A stretch of 8,906 nucleotides of DNA from an uncultured Actinoplanes sp. (GTDB lineage Bacteria > Actinomycetota > Actinomycetes > Mycobacteriales > Micromonosporaceae): the NCBI GenBank assembly GCA_934667465.1, contig CAKUMG010000176.1, forward strand, positions 1-8,906. The letters are read 5' to 3'. Positions 6,071 through 8,906 of the stretch are shown here, piece by piece. Positions within the stretch are counted from its first letter, which is position 1, and each line of letters opens with the position of its first letter. The notes beneath the pieces were generated by a model, which was not told the origin of the DNA, did not search any database, and was given only the letters and a program-made list of their open reading frames with translations. The translations under genes were made by a program, and so were the position numbers.

Positions 6071-7720
6071 ATGTCGCCACTCGCCGATCTTCCGGCGCTG
6101 CCCCGCCGGCTGGCCGCGCCCGAGCCGGGCTGGACCGAGTCCACCGACGTGCTGGTGGTCGGCTCCGGCATCGCCGGGCTCACCGCCGCCCTGCACCTGC
6201 GCGAGCAGGGGCTGCACGTCACCGTCGTCACCAAGGTCAACATCGACGACGGGTCGACCCGCTGGGCCCAGGGCGGCATCGCCGCCGTGCTCGACCCGCT
6301 CGACACCCCGGAGGCGCACGCCTTCGACACCGAGATCGCCGGCGTGGGGCTCTGCGACCCGGCCGCGGTGCGCGTGCTGGTCGAGGAGGGCCCGGCCCGG
6401 ATCCGGGAGCTGATCCGGACCGGCGCCGAGTTCGACCGCAACGACGACGGCTCGCTGATGCTGACCCGCGAGGGCGGCCACCGCGCCGACCGCATCGTGC
6501 ACGCCGGCGGCGACGCGACCGGGGCCGAGGTGCAGCGGGCCCTGCACGCCGCCGTGCACCGCGACCCGTGGATCCGGCTCGTGGAGCACGCGCTCGTGCT
6601 CGACCTGCTGCGCGCCGCCGACGGCCGGGCCTGCGGCATCACCCTGCACGTGCTGGGCGAGGGCAGCGAGGACGGCGTCGGTGCGATCCTGGCCCGGGCC
6701 GTCGTGCTGGCCACCGGCGGCATGGGCCAGGTCTTCGCCTCCACCACCAACCCCTCGGTCTCCACCGGCGACGGCGTGGCACTCGCGCTGCGGGCCGGCG
6801 CGGTCGTGACCGACGTGGAGTTCGTCCAGTTCCACCCGACGTCGTTCATGACGGCGAACGTGACCTCGGTGCAGCGCCCGCTGATCTCCGAGGCGCTGCG
6901 CGGCGAGGGCGCGCACCTGGTCGACGAGTCCGGGAAGCGCTTCATGGTCGGGCAGCACGAGCTGGCCGAGCTGGCGCCGCGCGACGTGGTCGCGAAAGGC
7001 ATCCACCGGGTCCTGCGCGCCACCGGCGCCGACCACGTCTATCTGGACGCGCGCCACCTCGGCCGGGAGTTCCTCGAGCAACGCTTCCCCACGATCGTGG
7101 CCTCCACCCGGGCCGCCGGGGTGGACCCGGTCACCGAGCTGATCCCGGTCGCGCCGGCCGCGCACTACGCCTCGGGCGGCGTCCGGACCGACCTGCACGG
7201 CCGCACCTCGATCCCGGGGCTCTACGCCTGCGGCGAGGTGGCCTGCACCGGCGTCCACGGCGCCAACCGGCTGGCCAGCAACTCGCTGCTGGAGGGGCTG
7301 GTGTTCGCCCGGCGCATCGCCACCGACATCGCCCGCGAGCTGCCGCCGCAGGCCGAGCCGGCCCGGCCCCGCACCGAGGAACGCGGCTGGGTGGTGAGCC
7401 CGGCGGTGCGCGGCGACCTGCAGCGCGCGATGACGCGGGGCGCGGGCGTGCTGCGCTCCGCCGACTCGCTCACCGCCGCGGCCAAGGAACTGGCCCGCCT
7501 CGGCGAGGAGCGCGGCACCCCGAGCAACGCCGCCTGGGAGGCCACGAACCTGCTCACGGTCGCGGCGACCCTGGTCGCGTCGGCCTACGAGCGCCGCGAG
7601 ACCCGCGGCTGCCACTGGCGCGAGGACCACCCGTCCGCGGCCGACGAGTGGCGCGGCCACCTGCTGGACGCGATCGGCGCGGACGGCAGGGTGGCGCAGA
7701 CGTTCGAGGAGATGGCATGA
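6071..7720 (+). CDS. nadB: L-aspartate oxidase
   Basis: NadB oxidises L-aspartate to iminoaspartate with FAD, the first step of de novo NAD synthesis. NadA, which uses the unstable product, is not in the window. The 549-residue protein has the FAD Rossmann motif VGSGIAGLTAA (GSGIAG at 31-36), STRWAQGGIAAVL, EFVQFHPTSF, ISEALRGEGAHLVDESGKRFM, LAPRDVVAKGI, HYASGGVRTDLHGRTSIPGLYACGEVACTGVHGANRLASNSLLEG (catalytic His/Arg region and FAD site) and a C-terminal helical domain with RRETRGCHWRED. All expected motifs are present. I chose ATG 6071. An upstream TTG at 6059 is in frame but lacks a spaced ribosome binding site; CAGGG at 6054-6058 is 12 nt before the ATG, so the site is weak in either case. 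The end overlaps a 15-codon mini-ORF leading into nadC. Confidence 0.96.
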   Translation: MSPLADLPALPRRLAAPEPGWTESTDVLVVGSGIAGLTAALHLREQGLHVTVVTKVNIDDGSTRWAQGGIAAVLDPLDTPEAHAFDTEIAGVGLCDPAAVRVLVEEGPARIRELIRTGAEFDRNDDGSLMLTREGGHRADRIVHAGGDATGAEVQRALHAAVHRDPWIRLVEHALVLDLLRAADGRACGITLHVLGEGSEDGVGAILARAVVLATGGMGQVFASTTNPSVSTGDGVALALRAGAVVTDVEFVQFHPTSFMTANVTSVQRPLISEALRGEGAHLVDESGKRFMVGQHELAELAPRDVVAKGIHRVLRATGADHVYLDARHLGREFLEQRFPTIVASTRAAGVDPVTELIPVAPAAHYASGGVRTDLHGRTSIPGLYACGEVACTGVHGANRLASNSLLEGLVFARRIATDIARELPPQAEPARPRTEERGWVVSPAVRGDLQRAMTRGAGVLRSADSLTAAAKELARLGEERGTPSNAAWEATNLLTVAATLVASAYERRETRGCHWREDHPSAADEWRGHLLDAIGADGRVAQTFEEMA

Positions 7721-7764
7721 GCCGTACGCCGTACGGCCGGCACCCGAGGGGGAACGCGGCATGA
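7717..7764 (+). CDS. 15-codon mini-ORF bridging nadB and nadC
   Basis: ATG 7717 lies in the ATGA that ends nadB, and the mini-ORF's own TGA lies in the ATGA that starts nadC. The peptide would be MSRTPYGRHPRGNAA. GAGGAG (7706-7711), 5 nt upstream, is a well-placed ribosome binding site that has no other downstream start to serve. The peptide is unlike any leader peptide I know and has no run of a regulatory amino acid. It could keep ribosomes moving from nadB to nadC (re-initiation coupling), or it could be chance. The AGGGGG at 7747-7752 would serve nadC. Confidence 0.35.
   Translation: MSRTPYGRHPRGNAA
7721..7737. repeat. Near-perfect inverted repeat at the nadB-nadC junction
   Basis: GCCGTACG (7721-7728), one central C, then CGTACGGC (7730-7737): 8-bp arms with a 1-nt centre. 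As RNA it can fold into a short hairpin between the nadB stop and the nadC ribosome binding site; as DNA it is operator-like. Its function is unknown. Confidence 0.6.
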
Positions 7765-8615
7765 GCGAGGGGCTGGACCTGGCGCAGGTCGAGCGGATCG
7801 TCCACACGGCGCTGGGCGAGGACCTGGGCGACCCGCCCCGCGACGTGACCAGCGAGGCGACGATCCCCGCCGATCAGGTGGACACGGCCGAGCTGGTGGC
7901 CCGCGCGCCCGGCGTGGTGGCCGGGCTGCCGGTCGCGGCGCACGTGTTCGCGGTGACCTCGGGCGGGACGGCCCGGTTCGACCAGCGGGCCGCCGAGGGC
8001 GACCGGGTGGTCCGCGGCGACGTGCTCGCCGTGGTCAGCGGGCCGACGCGGGCGTTGCTCACGGCGGAGCGTACGGCGCTCAATCTGCTCTGCCGGATGT
8101 CCGGCGTCGCCACCCACACCCGCAAGTGGGCCGACGAGCTCGCCGGCACCAAGGCGACAGTCCTCGACACCCGCAAGACCACCCCAGGGCTGCGCGTCCT
8201 GGAGAAATACGCGGTCCGGGTCGGCGGCGGCACCAACAAGCGCATGGGCCTGTACGACGTCGCCATGATCAAGGACAACCACAAGCTCGCCGCCGGGAGC
8301 ATCACCGCCGCGTACCGCCTGGTGCGCGAGCGCTTCCCGGAGGTCGCGGTGCAGGTCGAGGTGACCACGCTCGCCGAGGCGCGCGAGGCCGTCCAGGCCG
8401 GTGCGGGCTTCCTGCTCTGCGACAACATGCGGCCGGAGCTGCTGCGCGAGGTGGTCGCCGCGGTGGGGGACCGGGCCGAGCTGGAGGCGACCGGCAATCT
8501 GACGCTGGAGACGGTCGCCGACTATGCGGCGACGGGCGTCGACTATCTGTCGGTGGGCGGCCTGACCCATTCCTCGCCGATCCTCGACATCGCCATGGAC
8601 CTGCGGACGAGCTGA
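7761..8615 (+). CDS. nadC: Nicotinate-nucleotide pyrophosphorylase (quinolinate phosphoribosyltransferase)
   Basis: NadC converts quinolinate and PRPP to nicotinate mononucleotide, CO2 and pyrophosphate, where de novo synthesis meets the salvage route to NAD. The 284-residue protein has the complete family pattern: EDLGDPPRDVTSEATIP near the N-terminus, AERTALNLLCRMSGVAT, then DTRKTTPGLRVLEKYAV, which carries substrate-binding Arg and Lys residues. After these come GGGTNKRMGLYDVAMIKDNH, VQVEVTTLAEA, LLCDNM, and the barrel end EATGNLTLETV and GVDYLSVGGLTHS. The more usual EASGGI is EATGNL here, a mild variant. The ATG overlaps the end of the upstream mini-ORF, with AGGGGG (7747-7752) eight bases before it. 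A repeat and hairpin region follows before coaX. Confidence 0.97.
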   Translation: MSEGLDLAQVERIVHTALGEDLGDPPRDVTSEATIPADQVDTAELVARAPGVVAGLPVAAHVFAVTSGGTARFDQRAAEGDRVVRGDVLAVVSGPTRALLTAERTALNLLCRMSGVATHTRKWADELAGTKATVLDTRKTTPGLRVLEKYAVRVGGGTNKRMGLYDVAMIKDNHKLAAGSITAAYRLVRERFPEVAVQVEVTTLAEAREAVQAGAGFLLCDNMRPELLREVVAAVGDRAELEATGNLTLETVADYAATGVDYLSVGGLTHSSPILDIAMDLRTS

Positions 8616-8644
8616 GCACGGGCGGACGATTCCGTACGGGTGCC

Positions 8645-8723
8645 CCGCCCGCGCCGCTCCCGTGTTTTCCGCCGCCCGCGCCGCTCCCGTGATTTCCGCC
8701 GCCCGGTGCCGGCGGATTTCCGG
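8645..8723. repeat. 27-bp tandem repeat, two full copies plus a partial third
   Basis: Copy 1 is 8645-8671 and copy 2 is 8672-8698. They differ at one base (GTGTTTTCC against GTGATTTCC). A diverged third copy starts at 8699 with CCGCCCG and ends near 8723 with ATTTCCGG. The repeats fill part of the 217-bp gap between nadC and coaX; nothing in them looks coding. Confidence 0.85.
8696..8715 (+). terminator. Candidate terminator-like hairpin downstream of nadC
   Basis: CCGCCG (8696-8701) pairs perfectly with CGGCGG (8710-8715) around an 8-nt loop, and ATTTC follows. The stem is short and the T-run weak, so termination is possible but unproven. It lies at the junction of repeat copies 2 and 3. 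Confidence 0.35.
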
Positions 8724-8820
8724 GGCGGCCCGCTCGGCGTACGGGCGTGTTTCGGGCTCGGCAGGGAATCGCCAGCGGCCGGATTCGCCCACCGGCTGCG
8801 GCGACCGCCCGGTCCGGGTT

Positions 8821-8826
8821 TAAGGT
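8821..8826 (+). promoter_or_regulatory. Candidate -10 element for a leaderless coaX transcript
   Basis: TAAGGT (8821-8826) fits the actinobacterial TANNNT -10 pattern and ends 6 nt before the coaX GTG, so transcription would begin at or next to the start codon. The bases just before the GTG (TTTCACC) contain no Shine-Dalgarno sequence, as expected for a leaderless message. No clear -35 is seen. Confidence 0.4.
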
Positions 8827-8832
8827 TTCACC

Positions 8833-8906
8833 GTGCTCCTGTGCATCGACATCGGCAATACGAACACCGTTCTCGCCACGTTCGACGGCGACAAATTGGT
8901 GCACAA
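8833..8906 (+). CDS. coaX: Type III pantothenate kinase, N-terminal fragment (runs off the window)
   Basis: Starting at GTG 8833, the 24 complete codons read MLLCIDIGNTNTVLATFDGD followed by KLVH. The DIGNTNT motif (residues 6-12) is the phosphate-binding loop of the ASKHA-fold type III pantothenate kinases. These phosphorylate pantothenate to 4'-phosphopantothenate, the committed step to CoA; the family typically needs a monovalent cation and resists CoA feedback. The frame stays open to the window edge. The gene follows nadC by 217 bp and completes the pantothenate-to-CoA theme of the block. In M. tuberculosis the coaX homologue directly follows panD, as I recall; here the lipoprotein, nadB and nadC lie in between. 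Confidence 0.92.
   Translation, partial: MLLCIDIGNTNTVLATFDGDKLVH

Noticed and set aside
5687..7807. Long open frame on the minus strand (706 codons) opposite the lipoprotein and nadB
   Set aside because: It lies antisense to two well-supported genes and its peptide is Arg/Gly/Ala-rich with no domain. Long antisense frames are expected in DNA this GC-rich.
8620..8650. GGGCGG/CCGCCC stem after nadC as terminator
   Set aside because: The loop would be about 19 nt and the pairing follows from base composition; the 8696-8715 hairpin is better.
1..8906. tRNA or rRNA genes, insertion sequences or phage genes
   Set aside because: None seen: no transposase or integrase motifs, no tRNA-like folds noticed, and gaps between genes are short (largest 217 bp).

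Overview
The window is high-GC DNA (roughly 70% or more, with strong G/C bias at third codon positions) from an actinomycete. Gene order and protein style suggest Micromonosporaceae (an Actinoplanes- or Micromonospora-like genome), but no rRNA or species marker is present, so the assignment is inferred. Nearly all of it is coding. Most of it is a housekeeping block for cofactor synthesis, with a small respiration-related operon on the opposite strand.

Layout. (1) 1-384, plus strand: the 3' end of an unrecognised gene encoding a Gly/Tyr-rich, probably disordered tail that ends in four arginines. (2) 371-532: a tandem array of 17-20 bp units that starts inside that gene's last codons and fills the gap to the convergent gene. 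(3) 2669-544, minus strand: a two-gene operon. A MidA/NDUFAF7-type methyltransferase overlaps a short NuoD-like complex I subunit by 4 bp. (4) 2670-2777: divergent promoter region. (5) 2778-4902, plus strand: DUF2520 Rossmann protein, panC and panD, translationally coupled (4-bp and 1-bp overlaps). (6) 4907-4997: 13-bp tandem repeats and a hairpin after panD. (7) 5098-6018: a lipoprotein of septum-formation-like type, built from two copies of a four-cysteine module. (8) 6071-8615: nadB and nadC, joined by a 15-codon mini-ORF that overlaps both through ATGA. (9) 8616-8832: a 27-bp repeat and a hairpin. (10) 8833 to the end: the first 24 codons of coaX, apparently leaderless.

How the genes work together. 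PanC and PanD make pantothenate from pantoate and aspartate-derived beta-alanine, and CoaX phosphorylates pantothenate toward CoA. The DUF2520 protein may supply pantoate. NadB and NadC convert aspartate, via iminoaspartate and quinolinate, to nicotinate mononucleotide for NAD. NadA is not in the window. The plus-strand block is therefore a NAD/CoA supply cluster drawing on aspartate twice.

The most notable point is the minus-strand operon. In mitochondria, NDUFAF7 (the MidA homologue) methylates Arg85 of NDUFS2 (the NuoD homologue). Here the two homologues are adjacent and overlapping, and the target arginine is conserved. At two other classic quinone-site positions this NuoD differs from the family: the Tyr is Trp and the Asp is Glu. 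This looks like a specialised methyltransferase-substrate pair rather than part of a standard nuo operon.
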